DNA of 64,000 nucleotides from Streptomyces sp. TLI_053 (GTDB lineage Bacteria; Actinomycetota; Actinomycetes; Streptomycetales; Streptomycetaceae), in assembly GCF_900105395.1 (NCBI RefSeq), contig NZ_LT629775.1:3432001-3496000 (forward strand). Direction: 5' to 3'. The position numbers and the translations under genes are program-made. Below are positions 36,423-45,425 of this stretch, piece by piece. The notes beneath the pieces were generated by a model that saw nothing but the letters and a program-made list of their open reading frames with translations, was not told the origin of the DNA and did not search any database. The first letter of the stretch is position 1, and every line of letters starts with the position of its first letter.

Positions 36423-37148
36423 TCAGCTCCGGACCGGAGGGACCCGGATCAGCGGGACGAGGACCTCGTCCACCAGCTGGTCGACGAACTCGGACCCGAC
36501 CTGGCGCCCGCAGACCTTCACCCGGTACAGCAGCATCGCCGGGACGACGTCGGCGACCAGCGGGGTGGCCGCGTCCGGCCGGACGTCGCCGCGTTCGGCG
36601 CCCCGGCGGAGGATGTCCAGGATCACGCCCTTGGTGGGCTCGATCATCCGCTGGGCGATGAAGTCCTTGAAGAGCTGGGCCTGTTCGTGGTCCAACTCGG
36701 CCATCACCGCGGTCACGGCGCCGCCCGCGCGGGAGCGGGCCACCGAGGCGAAACTCTCGACCAGGTGCCGCAGTTCCTCGCGGGCGGACCCGAGGTCCGG
36801 GGTGTCGGTGGGGCGTGGGAGAGTGGAGTCCAGGGCGTCGATGACGAGTTCCACCTTGGATGCCCACCGCCGGTACAGCGCGGCCTTTCCGGTGCGCGCG
36901 GCACCGGCGACCCCTTCCATCGTCAGCCGTGCGAACCCGCCGGAGGTGAGCTGATCGAGCGTCGCTTCGAAGATCGCCGCCTCCAGCTCCCGCCCGCGCC
37001 GCCGCGCCGGCCTGGTCAGCGCCTCGGCCACGGCCTGGACCGGACAGGGGCCCCGCGTGGGCTCGAGCGTGCGCTCCGCCTCGACCCGGGGGGCCTGCCG
37101 ATCGGCCGAGCGTTCCTTCGCCTGGCGCCGCACCAATTGATCCATCAT
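36423..37148 (-). CDS. TetR-family repressor (of the divergent MFS pump)
   Basis: A 241-residue TetR regulator. The N-terminal helix-turn-helix lies around residues 67-92 (LTMEGVAGAARTGKAALYRR, typical 'tgkgtlYryf' class), preceded by a 45-residue charged extension. The C-terminal ligand domain is all-helical. The start is among four consecutive codons TTG-GTG-ATG-ATG (37154-37143). ATG 37148 is chosen because AGGG lies about 6 nt before it. The gene is divergent from the DHA2 efflux pump, and two GAACG-N4-CGTTC sites lie between them, so it probably represses both genes. The inducer is unknown. Confidence 0.92.
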   Translation of the reverse strand: MMDQLVRRQAKERSADRQAPRVEAERTLEPTRGPCPVQAVAEALTRPARRRGRELEAAIFEATLDQLTSGGFARLTMEGVAGAARTGKAALYRRWASKVELVIDALDSTLPRPTDTPDLGSAREELRHLVESFASVARSRAGGAVTAVMAELDHEQAQLFKDFIAQRMIEPTKGVILDILRRGAERGDVRPDAATPLVADVVPAMLLYRVKVCGRQVGSEFVDQLVDEVLVPLIRVPPVRS

Positions 37149-37161
37149 CACCAACCCTAAG

Positions 37162-37175
37162 GAACGCTTGCGTTC
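37162..37175. promoter_or_regulatory. TetR operator site 1 (GAACG-CTTG-CGTTC)
   Basis: A palindrome of GAACGC/GCGTTC arms, 14 bp upstream of the TetR start. It shares its GAACG-N4-CGTTC pattern with site 2, 46 bp away. Two copies in a TetR/pump divergent region strongly suggest the repressor's operators. Confidence 0.75.
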
Positions 37176-37207
37176 ATAATCTCGCCGACGCTATCGTCCA
37201 CAGTAGT

Positions 37208-37221
37208 GAACGATACCGTTC
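37208..37221. promoter_or_regulatory. TetR operator site 2 (GAACG-ATAC-CGTTC)
   Basis: A second copy with identical arms, 86 bp before the MFS start codon and on the pump side of the intergenic region. Confidence 0.75.
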
Positions 37222-37306
37222 CTTCATAGTCCGCGGGACGCCGACGGGCCGGGCCGGACCCCAGGGTCCGCAGCATACGAAGCAGTAGCCAGCAGGGGGC
37301 ATCAAC

Positions 37307-38854
37307 TTGGCTATCTCCAACACACTCAGCAAGAACTCTCCGACGCGCAGCGGGCACGGCCCGAACAAGGGCATCACCCTCGCCGTCATCGCGGCCACGC
37401 AGCTGATGGTGGTGCTCGACGCCACCATCGTGAACATCGCGCTGCCGCAGATCCGGGACGCGCTGGAGTTCTCCACCACCAACCTCTCGTGGGTGATCAA
37501 CGCCTACACGCTCACCTTCGGCGGCCTGCTGCTGCTCGGCGGACGCGCGGGCGACATCCTCGGCCGACGCCGGGTCTTCATCGCCGGCACGCTGCTGTTC
37601 GGGCTGGCCTCGCTGCTCGGCGGCTTCGCGCAGGACGGCGGCATGCTGCTGGCCGCCCGCGCGCTCCAGGGCATCGGCGGCGCGATCTGCTCGCCGACGG
37701 CCTTCGCCCTGATCGCCACCAACTTCGACGAGGGGCCCGAACGCAACCGGGCCTTCGGCGTGTTCTCCGCGGTGGCCGGTTCGGGTGCCGCGATCGGCCT
37801 GCTGGCCGGCGGCCTGCTGACCGAGTACCTCGACTGGCGCTGGGTCTTCTTCGTCAACGTGCCGATCGCCGTCCTGATCGCGCTCGCCGCGCCGCGCTAC
37901 ATCGCCGAGTCGGAGCGCCACCCGGGCAAGTTCGACCTGCCGGGCGCACTCACCTCGACGCTCGGCCTGGTCAGCCTGGTGTACGGCTTCATCCGCGCCG
38001 CGTCCGACGGCTGGACGGACCCGGTGACGCTCGGCTCCTTCGCCGCCGGCGTCGTACTGGTGGCCGCGTTCGTGGTCATCGAGACCCGCACGGCGCAGCC
38101 GATCACCCCGCTGAAGCTGTTCGCGGACCGGAACCGCACCGGCGGCCTGGTGATGATGCTCTGCATCGCCGCCGCCATGTTCGGCATCTTCTTCTACATC
38201 ACGCTCTTCGTGCAGGGCCCGCTGGACTACAGCCCGCTCAAGGCCGGCTTCGCCTTCATGCCGATCAGCGCCTCGATCATCGTGGCCGCCCAGCTGGCGT
38301 CCACCCTGCAGGCCAAGTACGGCCCGAAGCCGTTCATGGCGGGCGGCGCGCTGCTCGTCACCGTCGGACTCACCTGGCTGACCTTCATGAACGCGGACAG
38401 CGGCTACGTGGACGGCATCCTCGGCCCCACCGTGGTCTTCGGGTTCGGCATGGGCCTGGTCTTCGTCCCGGTCATGCTGCTCTCCGTCGCGGGCGTCTCC
38501 GGCCAGGAGACCGGCGCCGCCTCCGGCCTGCTGAACTCGATGCAGCAGATCGGCGGTTCGCTCGGCCTGTCGATCCTGACCACGGTGTTCGCGCACTACG
38601 CCACCGCCGAGGCCAAGGTCCAGCTGCCCGGTTTCATGGCTACGGCCACCCCGGAGCAGAAGGCCTGGCTGCTGGAGAAGCAGGAGTTCCCGAAGGGCAC
38701 CGGCGCCGCCAACGAGGTGCTCGCGCAGGGCATCTCGCACGGCTTCGTCGTCGGTGCCGTGATGGCGGGCCTGGCCTTCGTGATCGCGGTCGTCGCCATC
38801 AAGGCGAAGGCCTCCGACCTGCCCTCGGACGCGGCCGGCGTCGCCATGCACTGA
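37307..38854 (+). CDS. MFS drug-efflux transporter, DHA2 (14-TM, EmrB/QacA-like)
   Basis: A 515-residue membrane protein with about 14 hydrophobic segments. DHA2 motifs: motif D1 LDATIVNIALPQI (residues about 36-48), motif A GRAGDILGRRRVF, and the antiporter motif C region GVFSAVAGSGAAIGLLAGG. TTG start with AGGGGG 7 nt upstream. It is divergent from a TetR repressor with two shared operators, the usual set-up for substrate-induced efflux. A 15-bp terminator follows. Substrate not predictable; possibly a natural product or antibiotic. Confidence 0.94.
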   Translation: MAISNTLSKNSPTRSGHGPNKGITLAVIAATQLMVVLDATIVNIALPQIRDALEFSTTNLSWVINAYTLTFGGLLLLGGRAGDILGRRRVFIAGTLLFGLASLLGGFAQDGGMLLAARALQGIGGAICSPTAFALIATNFDEGPERNRAFGVFSAVAGSGAAIGLLAGGLLTEYLDWRWVFFVNVPIAVLIALAAPRYIAESERHPGKFDLPGALTSTLGLVSLVYGFIRAASDGWTDPVTLGSFAAGVVLVAAFVVIETRTAQPITPLKLFADRNRTGGLVMMLCIAAAMFGIFFYITLFVQGPLDYSPLKAGFAFMPISASIIVAAQLASTLQAKYGPKPFMAGGALLVTVGLTWLTFMNADSGYVDGILGPTVVFGFGMGLVFVPVMLLSVAGVSGQETGAASGLLNSMQQIGGSLGLSILTTVFAHYATAEAKVQLPGFMATATPEQKAWLLEKQEFPKGTGAANEVLAQGISHGFVVGAVMAGLAFVIAVVAIKAKASDLPSDAAGVAMH

Positions 38855-38896
38855 CCCGGACCCCGCCTCGGCGGGCGCACCGGACGCAACACCGCA

Positions 38897-38930
38897 GGGG
38901 CCGGTCGGGAGCACACTCCCGACCGGCCCC
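38897..38930. terminator. MFS gene terminator, 15-bp perfect stem
   Basis: GGGGCCGGTCGGGAG (38897-38911) pairs with CTCCCGACCGGCCCC (38916-38930), 4-nt loop. Convergent with the DUF4173 gene, so it may serve both directions. Confidence 0.9.
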
Positions 38931-39020
38931 CTCGCATCCCCCACCCCCGACGCACCCCGACCCCGCCCCAGACCCCCCGCCCCGGCCCCGCCCCGGCCCC
39001 CCGGCCCCGGACCCCCGCGC

Positions 39021-40781
39021 TCAGCCCTCGAAGGCGTAGTCGCGGTTCATGCCCACCCGGTCGCAGGCGTCCTCCGCGTACGAGTAGTGCTCCGGCATCG
39101 GCCGTTCGGCCAGGATCCCGTGCGCCCGCGACTCGGCCAGACTGGTGGCGTACCAGGGCGCGTCGCCCTTCGTCCGCAGGTTGTACGCCAGCAGGCTCAG
39201 CGCACAGGTCCGGTAGTCACCGGGCAGCCGGTCCAGGGTCGGAGCGGCGTCCGCCGAGAGGTGGCGGACGTTGCGCAGATCGATCTGCCCGGTCCGCTCG
39301 AACCGGGCCACGTTGTGCTCCGCGACCATCGCGTCCGGCCCCATCAGCCCGTAGACGGCGGCGGCCGCCGCCGCGCTCAGCACCGCCGCACGCGGCAGCC
39401 AGCCCGCCGACGGGGTCAGGCCCGCCACGATCAGCAGCACGAACACCACGCCCAGCCAGAGTTCGACCGCCAGCACCCAGAGCCGGAGGGTGGTCAGGCC
39501 GGAGGCGTCCACGTAGAACCACATCCGCCCCAGCGCCGAGGCCACCACCACCAGGGTCAGCAGGCAGAGCGCGCCGAGCAGCAGCCGCACCAGCCGGCGG
39601 TCGGCCTCCGTCCCGCGCGGCGCCCAGCGCCTGGCGAGCGCGACGACCACCAGGGTCAGCACGGTGACCACCAGCAGCTGCCAGAAGCCCTGCCGGGCGT
39701 ACTCGGAGCGGCTCATCCCGGTGCGCTCGAGGATCGCCTCTGCGCCGCCGAGCACCACCACCGCCTGGAGCACCACGAAGGCGCCGAACATGAGGTTCAG
39801 CGCGGCCAGCGGCAGGGCCCACTCCAGCCGGCCCCGGGCACGGCCCGGCCGGACCTCCGTGCGGTCCCAGCGCCGCGGACCCGCCGCGATGTGGGCGAAG
39901 CCCAGGGCGGTCGCCAGACCGAGCGCGAACAGGGCCGCGCGAGCCGGGATCTCACCGAGGTCCAGGCTGGGGACGAGGCTCTCCAGGACGTTCGCCATGG
40001 CCGCGTCCGCTCCGGCGAACAGGGCGCCGAAGACGGTCAGCAGCACCACCGCCACCAGCACGCCCTTGAGCACCGGGACCACCTGGCTCCGCTCGGCGAC
40101 ACGACGGCCGCGCAGGGTCCGGCCGGCCCACACCAGGCCGGGCACGAGCTGCCAGAGCAGGCCCGGCAGCGCGAGCAGGACACCGGTCCAGCGCCGTCCG
40201 CCGTGCAGTGCGAGGGAGGCGAGGGCCACCGCCGAGGCCGTGCTCAGCAGCACCGGCCAGTCGGCCTCGTACAGCGCCGGAACGGCGAGCAGGGCGAGCG
40301 CGAGCGCGCTCCACAGCACCGTCCACACCCTCGGCCGACGACCGGCGGCCCGGGCGGCGACCCCGGCACCGACCGTGACGACCGCGGCGCAGAGCAGCAG
40401 ATTGACGCCCAGTCCGTCGATCAGCAGCCAGGAGCTGAGCAGACCGGCGAGCACCGCCGCCAGCACCGTCCGGCCGGTGGCCGGGGCCTTCCGCTCCGGG
40501 TCGCTGGGCCGCAGCCACTGGAACGGCTGCGGCGCGGGGGTGCCGGGCGCCCGGTACGGACCGGCACCGGGAGCAGCACCGGGGCCGTAACCACCGGCGC
40601 CGTAACCACCGGGCCCGTAACCGCCCGGCCCGTGACCGCCGGCAGGACCGAAGGCCCCGGCAGGACCGGCCACCGGCGCACCGGCACCGCCTCCGGCCCC
40701 CGCCCCCTCCCCGGCGCCAGTACCGCCGGCACCGGGCCGGGGCGGCACTCCGTCCGCGGCGGGCATGCTGAATCCGGACAT
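39021..40781 (-). CDS. DUF4173 membrane protein
   Basis: A 586-residue membrane protein. The first about 85 residues are Gly/Ala/Pro/Tyr-rich with repeats (GGYGPGGYGAGGYGPG), probably a cytoplasmic disordered tail. The rest has about 12 hydrophobic segments and the DUF4173 C-terminal part (MGPDAMVAEHNVARF, GDYRTCALSLLAYNL). The ATG at 40781 has GAGGGGG about 6 nt upstream. Function unknown. A candidate promoter lies at 40893-40919. Confidence 0.82.
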   Translation of the reverse strand: MSGFSMPAADGVPPRPGAGGTGAGEGAGAGGGAGAPVAGPAGAFGPAGGHGPGGYGPGGYGAGGYGPGAAPGAGPYRAPGTPAPQPFQWLRPSDPERKAPATGRTVLAAVLAGLLSSWLLIDGLGVNLLLCAAVVTVGAGVAARAAGRRPRVWTVLWSALALALLAVPALYEADWPVLLSTASAVALASLALHGGRRWTGVLLALPGLLWQLVPGLVWAGRTLRGRRVAERSQVVPVLKGVLVAVVLLTVFGALFAGADAAMANVLESLVPSLDLGEIPARAALFALGLATALGFAHIAAGPRRWDRTEVRPGRARGRLEWALPLAALNLMFGAFVVLQAVVVLGGAEAILERTGMSRSEYARQGFWQLLVVTVLTLVVVALARRWAPRGTEADRRLVRLLLGALCLLTLVVVASALGRMWFYVDASGLTTLRLWVLAVELWLGVVFVLLIVAGLTPSAGWLPRAAVLSAAAAAAVYGLMGPDAMVAEHNVARFERTGQIDLRNVRHLSADAAPTLDRLPGDYRTCALSLLAYNLRTKGDAPWYATSLAESRAHGILAERPMPEHYSYAEDACDRVGMNRDYAFEG

Positions 40782-40892
40782 GGGATCCCCCTCAATGGTC
40801 GGGTGGGAACGCGGAATCCACCCTCCGGGCGGTCCGCCGACGAGCACGCGGAACCACACCGGCGGGAACACCGGGCACCACGGCCGAAGCCG

Positions 40893-40919
40893 ACTGTAGA
40901 CCATTCTGAACAGGTTCAA
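40893..40919 (-). promoter_or_regulatory. Candidate promoter of the DUF4173 gene
   Basis: Minus strand TTGAAC (40919-40914), 15-bp spacer, TACAGT (40898-40893). The spacer is short, so confidence is low. Confidence 0.3.
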
Positions 40920-40926
40920 AAACACC

Positions 40927-40966
40927 GGGCCGGGCTCTGTCGCACCCCTGTGACAGAGCCCGGCCC
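40927..40966 (-). terminator. Terminator of the large secreted-protein gene
   Basis: GGGCCGGGCTCTGTC (40927-40941) pairs perfectly with GACAGAGCCCGGCCC (40952-40966), 48 bp beyond the stop at 41014. Confidence 0.9.
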
Positions 40967-41013
40967 GAAGCCGGGGAGGTACCGGGAGGAGCCGCGGACG
41001 AAGCGCGCCGGCG

Positions 41014-44000
41014 TCAGTACGTCCCGTAGAGCGAGTAGCGGAAGGAGTCCTTCACCGCGGGCCCGAAGTCCGCCGGCCAGGTCCCGAACGGCACCACCGT
41101 GTTGCTGTACGCCCCCTGCCCGGCGGTGCCGGTCGAGTAGTTCATGTTGTTCACCGTGGTGCTGGTGCCGTTGGTGTTGTAGACGAACCAGTACGAGGTG
41201 TTGGCGCTCAGGGTGAGGTTCACCGGCAGCGAGTTCCACGCGTTGGCGGTCAGCGTGCCCGAGGCCGTGGCGGCCACCAGCGTGCCCGGCGAGCCCCCCG
41301 CGTCGGTGTAGACGGCCAACTGGTACCGGTTGTTGGGCGCCGCGGCGATCGGCCCGACGTGCACGCTCAGCGCGGTGAGCGCCGCCGGATCGGCCCCGGT
41401 GGTCACCCGGCTGCCGTTCAGGTGGTTGGAGTCGGTGTCGTCGACCAGCGACCCCACGGCCGTGTTCCCGATCGTCCGGGGCTCCGCTCCCCCGGTGGTG
41501 AAGGAGAACGTGTACGGGGCGGCCAGGGCGTTCCCGGACCGGTCCCGGACGCCCTGGACGGTCGCGGTGTACCCGGTCGTGAGCGCCAGCGGGGCGGCCG
41601 GCGTGAACACCACCCCGTTCGCCGCCGCGTCATGGGCCACCGACCCCGCGACCGCCGCCCCGCCGGCCGTGGTCCGCAGGGTGACGGACCCGCCGCCGAC
41701 GCTCGCCGGGTCCAGCGGCTCGTTGAAGGAGAACCGCACCGCCGTGCCCGGGGCCACCCCGGCTGCGGCGCCGGCCGGGTTGGTGCCGATCACCGTGGGC
41801 GCGGTGGTGTCCTGCCCGTAGCTCGCGCTGTACGAGCCGACCGCGCCGTCGAAGAACGCGTAGGCGATGCCCTTGACCGTCTCGACCCGGTACGGCACCG
41901 GGTGGCCGCCCGAGGTGATCCCGGTCAGCGTCCCGGCGGCCGCGTCGACCGGCAGCATGGCGCGCAGTCCGTTGGCCCCGCCGGTGATGCCGAAGGTCAG
42001 CGTGCTCCCGTTCCAGGCCAGCCCGGTGAAGGCCGAGGCGTTGCGCCCGTCCAGCCAGGTGAGCATCTGCCGGCCGGAGACCACCGGGGCGCCGTGCGCC
42101 TTGGCGGCGGCGACGACCGCGTCCGAGGCCGCGGAGGCGGCGAAGTCGGTGTGGATGTTGGCGGTCAGCGCCGCGTAGTAGCCCTTGGCCCCGTACGCGG
42201 CGTCGAGCAGGGTGTCGACGGTGCCGGGGTACGACTGGCCGGACTCGTCGGTGAGCTGGGTGGTGGCCTGGTACTCGTCGATCACGCTGCCGTCGGTGTC
42301 GGCGAAGCGCATGATCTGCGCCGTGCCGTTGAAGTAGCCGGGCCGGTCCTGGGTGAAGTTCGACGGGTAGAAGTAGTAGTCGGTGTCCAGCCGGATCCCG
42401 TTGGCGAGCTTGGTCCTCGCCTGGGTGGCCCAGTCGTCCCACTCCACGCAGTGGGTGCGGCTGCTCGACGGGTTCGGCAGGTTCGGGTACTTGGCCCGCC
42501 AGGCCGCCAGCTGGTCCCGGTAGTAGCCCTGCAGGACGGAGGTGCTGCCCCAGGGGCGGCAGTTGGTGCTGACGTGCACGCCGACCTCGAAGCCCTGGTC
42601 GCTGTACGCCTTCGCCTGGGCCGGGGTGAGCGGGTCGTCCGTGTAGATGTAGGAGGAACCGCGGACGCACTCCCAGTCGGCGACCGAGCAGCCGGGCGGG
42701 CTCTGCGCGATGTAGCCGTCCCAGCGGCCGGCCGTGCCGCCCACGCCGTGGTCGTCCCCGGTCATCACCACCACGGCCTTGACGTCGCGCGGGAAGTACC
42801 AGAAGCGCGGCAGCGGCCGGTCGGTGGAGGCGAGCTGGGTGAGCAGGTTGGCGAGCAGCCGCTGCTGCTCGTCGGCGATCGGGATCAGCGCCTTGTCCAG
42901 GTCGTTCCAGTCGGGCTGGCCGCCGGTGCCGAAGAACATCTCGCTGGCCTCGTAGCCATCGACGCCGTCGCGCTGCTGGCCGGCCCAGGCGGCGTTGCCC
43001 TGCCGGGTCTGCACCACCGACTTCGCGAGGTCGTAGCTGAACGCGGCGGCGCGGCCGCTGCCGGCCGTGCGCAGGCTGACCGCCGGGTTGGCGGTCGCGG
43101 TCGCGGAGTCGCTGTACAGCGTGGCGACGGCGGTGGCGCCGTTCAGCGTGTAGAGGTCCGCGGGGCCGTGGTAGCCCATGGTGTCACCGGTGATCCCGGC
43201 GCCGGGCGCGGCGCCGGTGTTCACCTTGAGGCAGGCGTCGGCGCGGGTGCCGGTGGCCGGGGTGAGCCCGAACAGCGGCGCGAGCTGCCGGTCCGGGCGC
43301 ATCGCGACCAGTTCGCCGCCACCGTTGGTCCAGTTGGTGAACAGCGCGGCCTGGGCGGCGGTGAGCGGCATCTCGCCGAGCAGCACCACGTCGGCGGAGG
43401 CGAGCACCGACGCGGTCACGGCCGAGACGTCCACCTGGCGGTAGGCGTTCAGGCCCTCGGCCTTGAGGATCTCGGCCAGGTACCGGGTGTACGGATTGGC
43501 CTGGCTGGTGACCAGCAGGATCGGGCCCTCGGCGCCCGGGCCCGCTCCGGGCGGCGGGGGCGGCGGGGCCGCCTCGGTGGTGTAGGTGGCGTAGATCGAG
43601 AAGCTCAGCCCGCTGCTGGTGACCGCGCCCGCGGTGGCCGGCCAGTTGCCGAACGCCAGGCCGCCGTTGCCGTACACGCTGGTGCCGCCCGGGCTGTAGC
43701 GCAGGTTGTTGACCGCCGGACCGGAGCCGTTGGTGTTGTAGGCCAGCCAGTACGGCGTGTTGGCGGTCAGGCTCGCCGTCAACGGGACGGTGTTCCAGCC
43801 CGGTCCGGTGAGGGTGGCGGTCGCGCTGCTCGCCAGCAGGGCGCCCGGGCTGCCGCCGTTGTCCTGATAGATCGCGGTCTGGAAGCGGTTGTTGGGCGCG
43901 GCGTCCACGCCGTCCACGTACACCGAGACGCTGCTGACCGTTCCGCCGGCCGAACCGGTCACGTACCGCGAGGCGTTGAGGTAGTTGGAGTCGGCCGTGT

Positions 44001-44211
44001 CGGTGGCGGTGCCGACCGCCGTACTGCCGAGCGTCGCCGTGACGGCCTCCGCCGGGGGCGCGCCCGGCCCGGCCACCACCGCCGCCGCCGTGGTCAGGGC
44101 GGCCAGCAGGACTCCGGCCCGGCGCCACCACCGTCCTCCCGCGCGCCCGGCGCTCCGACCGCCACCGTGTCTGTCCGTGCGCCCGCCCAGGCGTGTGCCC
44201 GTGTCTGCCAT
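41014..44211 (-). CDS. Large secreted multidomain protein with duplicated beta-sandwich domains and a deacetylase-like core
   Basis: A 1,065-residue exported protein. A long signal sequence (RWWRRAGVLLAALTTAAAVVAG) with an AEA end lies near residue 56. A beta-rich domain of about 150 residues at the N-terminus (TADSNYLNASRYVTG ... NNRFQTAIYQDNGGSPG) is repeated at the C-terminus (TDSNHLNGSRVTTG ... NNRYQLAVYTDAGGSPG). After a Pro/Gly linker the core has a Rossmann-like segment (ILLVTSQANPYTRYLAEIL) and a region with VVVMTGDDHG and GFEVGVHVSTNC, reminiscent of polysaccharide-deacetylase metal motifs. A Big_5-like Ig domain (GTAVRFSFNEPLDPASV) precedes the final repeat. It probably binds and acts on a carbohydrate polymer; activity unproven. 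Confidence 0.8.
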   Translation of the reverse strand: MADTGTRLGGRTDRHGGGRSAGRAGGRWWRRAGVLLAALTTAAAVVAGPGAPPAEAVTATLGSTAVGTATDTADSNYLNASRYVTGSAGGTVSSVSVYVDGVDAAPNNRFQTAIYQDNGGSPGALLASSATATLTGPGWNTVPLTASLTANTPYWLAYNTNGSGPAVNNLRYSPGGTSVYGNGGLAFGNWPATAGAVTSSGLSFSIYATYTTEAAPPPPPPGAGPGAEGPILLVTSQANPYTRYLAEILKAEGLNAYRQVDVSAVTASVLASADVVLLGEMPLTAAQAALFTNWTNGGGELVAMRPDRQLAPLFGLTPATGTRADACLKVNTGAAPGAGITGDTMGYHGPADLYTLNGATAVATLYSDSATATANPAVSLRTAGSGRAAAFSYDLAKSVVQTRQGNAAWAGQQRDGVDGYEASEMFFGTGGQPDWNDLDKALIPIADEQQRLLANLLTQLASTDRPLPRFWYFPRDVKAVVVMTGDDHGVGGTAGRWDGYIAQSPPGCSVADWECVRGSSYIYTDDPLTPAQAKAYSDQGFEVGVHVSTNCRPWGSTSVLQGYYRDQLAAWRAKYPNLPNPSSSRTHCVEWDDWATQARTKLANGIRLDTDYYFYPSNFTQDRPGYFNGTAQIMRFADTDGSVIDEYQATTQLTDESGQSYPGTVDTLLDAAYGAKGYYAALTANIHTDFAASAASDAVVAAAKAHGAPVVSGRQMLTWLDGRNASAFTGLAWNGSTLTFGITGGANGLRAMLPVDAAAGTLTGITSGGHPVPYRVETVKGIAYAFFDGAVGSYSASYGQDTTAPTVIGTNPAGAAAGVAPGTAVRFSFNEPLDPASVGGGSVTLRTTAGGAAVAGSVAHDAAANGVVFTPAAPLALTTGYTATVQGVRDRSGNALAAPYTFSFTTGGAEPRTIGNTAVGSLVDDTDSNHLNGSRVTTGADPAALTALSVHVGPIAAAPNNRYQLAVYTDAGGSPGTLVAATASGTLTANAWNSLPVNLTLSANTSYWFVYNTNGTSTTVNNMNYSTGTAGQGAYSNTVVPFGTWPADFGPAVKDSFRYSLYGTY

Positions 44212-44342
44212 GACCGCCCCCCTGTGTCATCTCGGCCGACCAGCCCCTAACGGTGTACCGGCAACCCACCGATCGTGTCCACGAAATCGTCACATTCGCC
44301 ATGGAACGGCCTGAACCCTGACGTTCCCGCGGGCAGCACCGG

Positions 44343-44498
44343 GCAGCGGGCGAACAGGTCGACCGGGCGGAACAGGCGGCCGGGCGGAACGGGCGACCAG
44401 GCGAATCAGGCCGACCGGGCGGAACGGGCGGCCGGGCGGAACGGGCGACCAGGCGAATCAGGCCGACCGAGCAGAACGGCTGGCCGGGCTGAACGGGC
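44343..44498. repeat. Three tandem copies of a 52-bp unit
   Basis: Copies at 44343-44394, 44395-44446 and 44447-44498. The second and third agree at about 47 of 52 positions, and the first is more diverged at its left end. Within each unit GGGCGGAAC-type sub-repeats recur. Non-coding, between the sugar ABC operon's stop and the secreted-protein gene. Confidence 0.8.
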
Positions 44499-44507
44499 GG
44501 AACGGTG

Positions 44508-45425
44508 TCAGCCCTTGACCGAACCGGCCAGCAGCCCGCGCACGAAGTAGCGCTGGAGCGCGAAGAACACCGCCAGCGGAATCACGATGGACAGGAACGC
44601 CCCCGCCGTCAGCAGCTCCCACCGCCCGCCGAAGGACCCGGACAGCTGCGCCAGTCGGACCGTCATCGGCGCCACCTCCGGGGTGCCACCGGCGAAGGTG
44701 AGCGCCACCAGCAGGTCGTTCCAGACCCAGAGGAACTGGAAGATCGCGAACGAGGCCAGCGCGGGCGTGCAGAGCGGCAGCACGATCGAACGGAAAATCT
44801 TGAAGTGCGAGGCGCCGTCCACCACCGCCGCCTCCATCAGGTCACGGGGAAGCTGGGCGATGAAGTTGTGCAGCAGGAAGATCGCCAGCGGCAGCGCGAA
44901 CATGGTGTGCGCCAGCCACACCGGCGCGTAGGTGCCCTTGAGGTCGAGCGCCGGCAGCAGCGTCAGCGAGCCCAGGTGCGCACCGCCCGAGAACAGCTGG
45001 AGCAGCGGGATCAGCGCCATCTGCAGCGGCACCACCTGGAGCGCGAAGACCACGAAGAACAGGGTGTCGCTGCCCCGGAACCGCACCCAGGCCAGCGCGT
45101 AGGCGGCCATCGCCGCCAGCGCCAGCGGGAAGAGCGTGGCCGGGACGCTGATCGCCAGCGAGTTCACCAGGAAGGGCATCAGACCGGTGGAGACGCCGGA
45201 GCCGCCCTCGAACAGCACGGTGTGGTAGTTGTCCAGCCCGAGGTCCGGGTGGAGCAGGGCGTTCCACCAGCCGTCCGCGGTGACGTCCCGTTTCGGACGC
45301 AGCGAGGTGACCAGCAGCCCCAGGGTGGGCACGGTCCACAGCACCGTCACCACGATCACGAACACCGAGGCCAGCGGTGCGGAGAAGGCCTTCCGGACGG
45401 CGCCGCCGTCCCGCCGTACGCTCAT
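44508..45425 (-). CDS. Sugar ABC transporter permease, MalG type
   Basis: A 305-residue inner-membrane permease with six hydrophobic segments. The EAA loop that contacts the ATPase is LMEAAVVDGASHFKIFRSIV. The ATG at 45425 overlaps the preceding permease stop by 4 nt. Third gene of a binding protein-permease-permease operon; no dedicated ATPase is present, so a shared MsiK-type ATPase probably drives it, as known in streptomycetes. Three 52-bp repeats lie just after its stop. Confidence 0.93.
   Translation of the reverse strand: MSVRRDGGAVRKAFSAPLASVFVIVVTVLWTVPTLGLLVTSLRPKRDVTADGWWNALLHPDLGLDNYHTVLFEGGSGVSTGLMPFLVNSLAISVPATLFPLALAAMAAYALAWVRFRGSDTLFFVVFALQVVPLQMALIPLLQLFSGGAHLGSLTLLPALDLKGTYAPVWLAHTMFALPLAIFLLHNFIAQLPRDLMEAAVVDGASHFKIFRSIVLPLCTPALASFAIFQFLWVWNDLLVALTFAGGTPEVAPMTVRLAQLSGSFGGRWELLTAGAFLSIVIPLAVFFALQRYFVRGLLAGSVKG

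Noticed and set aside
44343..44498. CRISPR array
   Set aside because: The 52-bp units are directly adjacent with no spacers and there are no cas genes.
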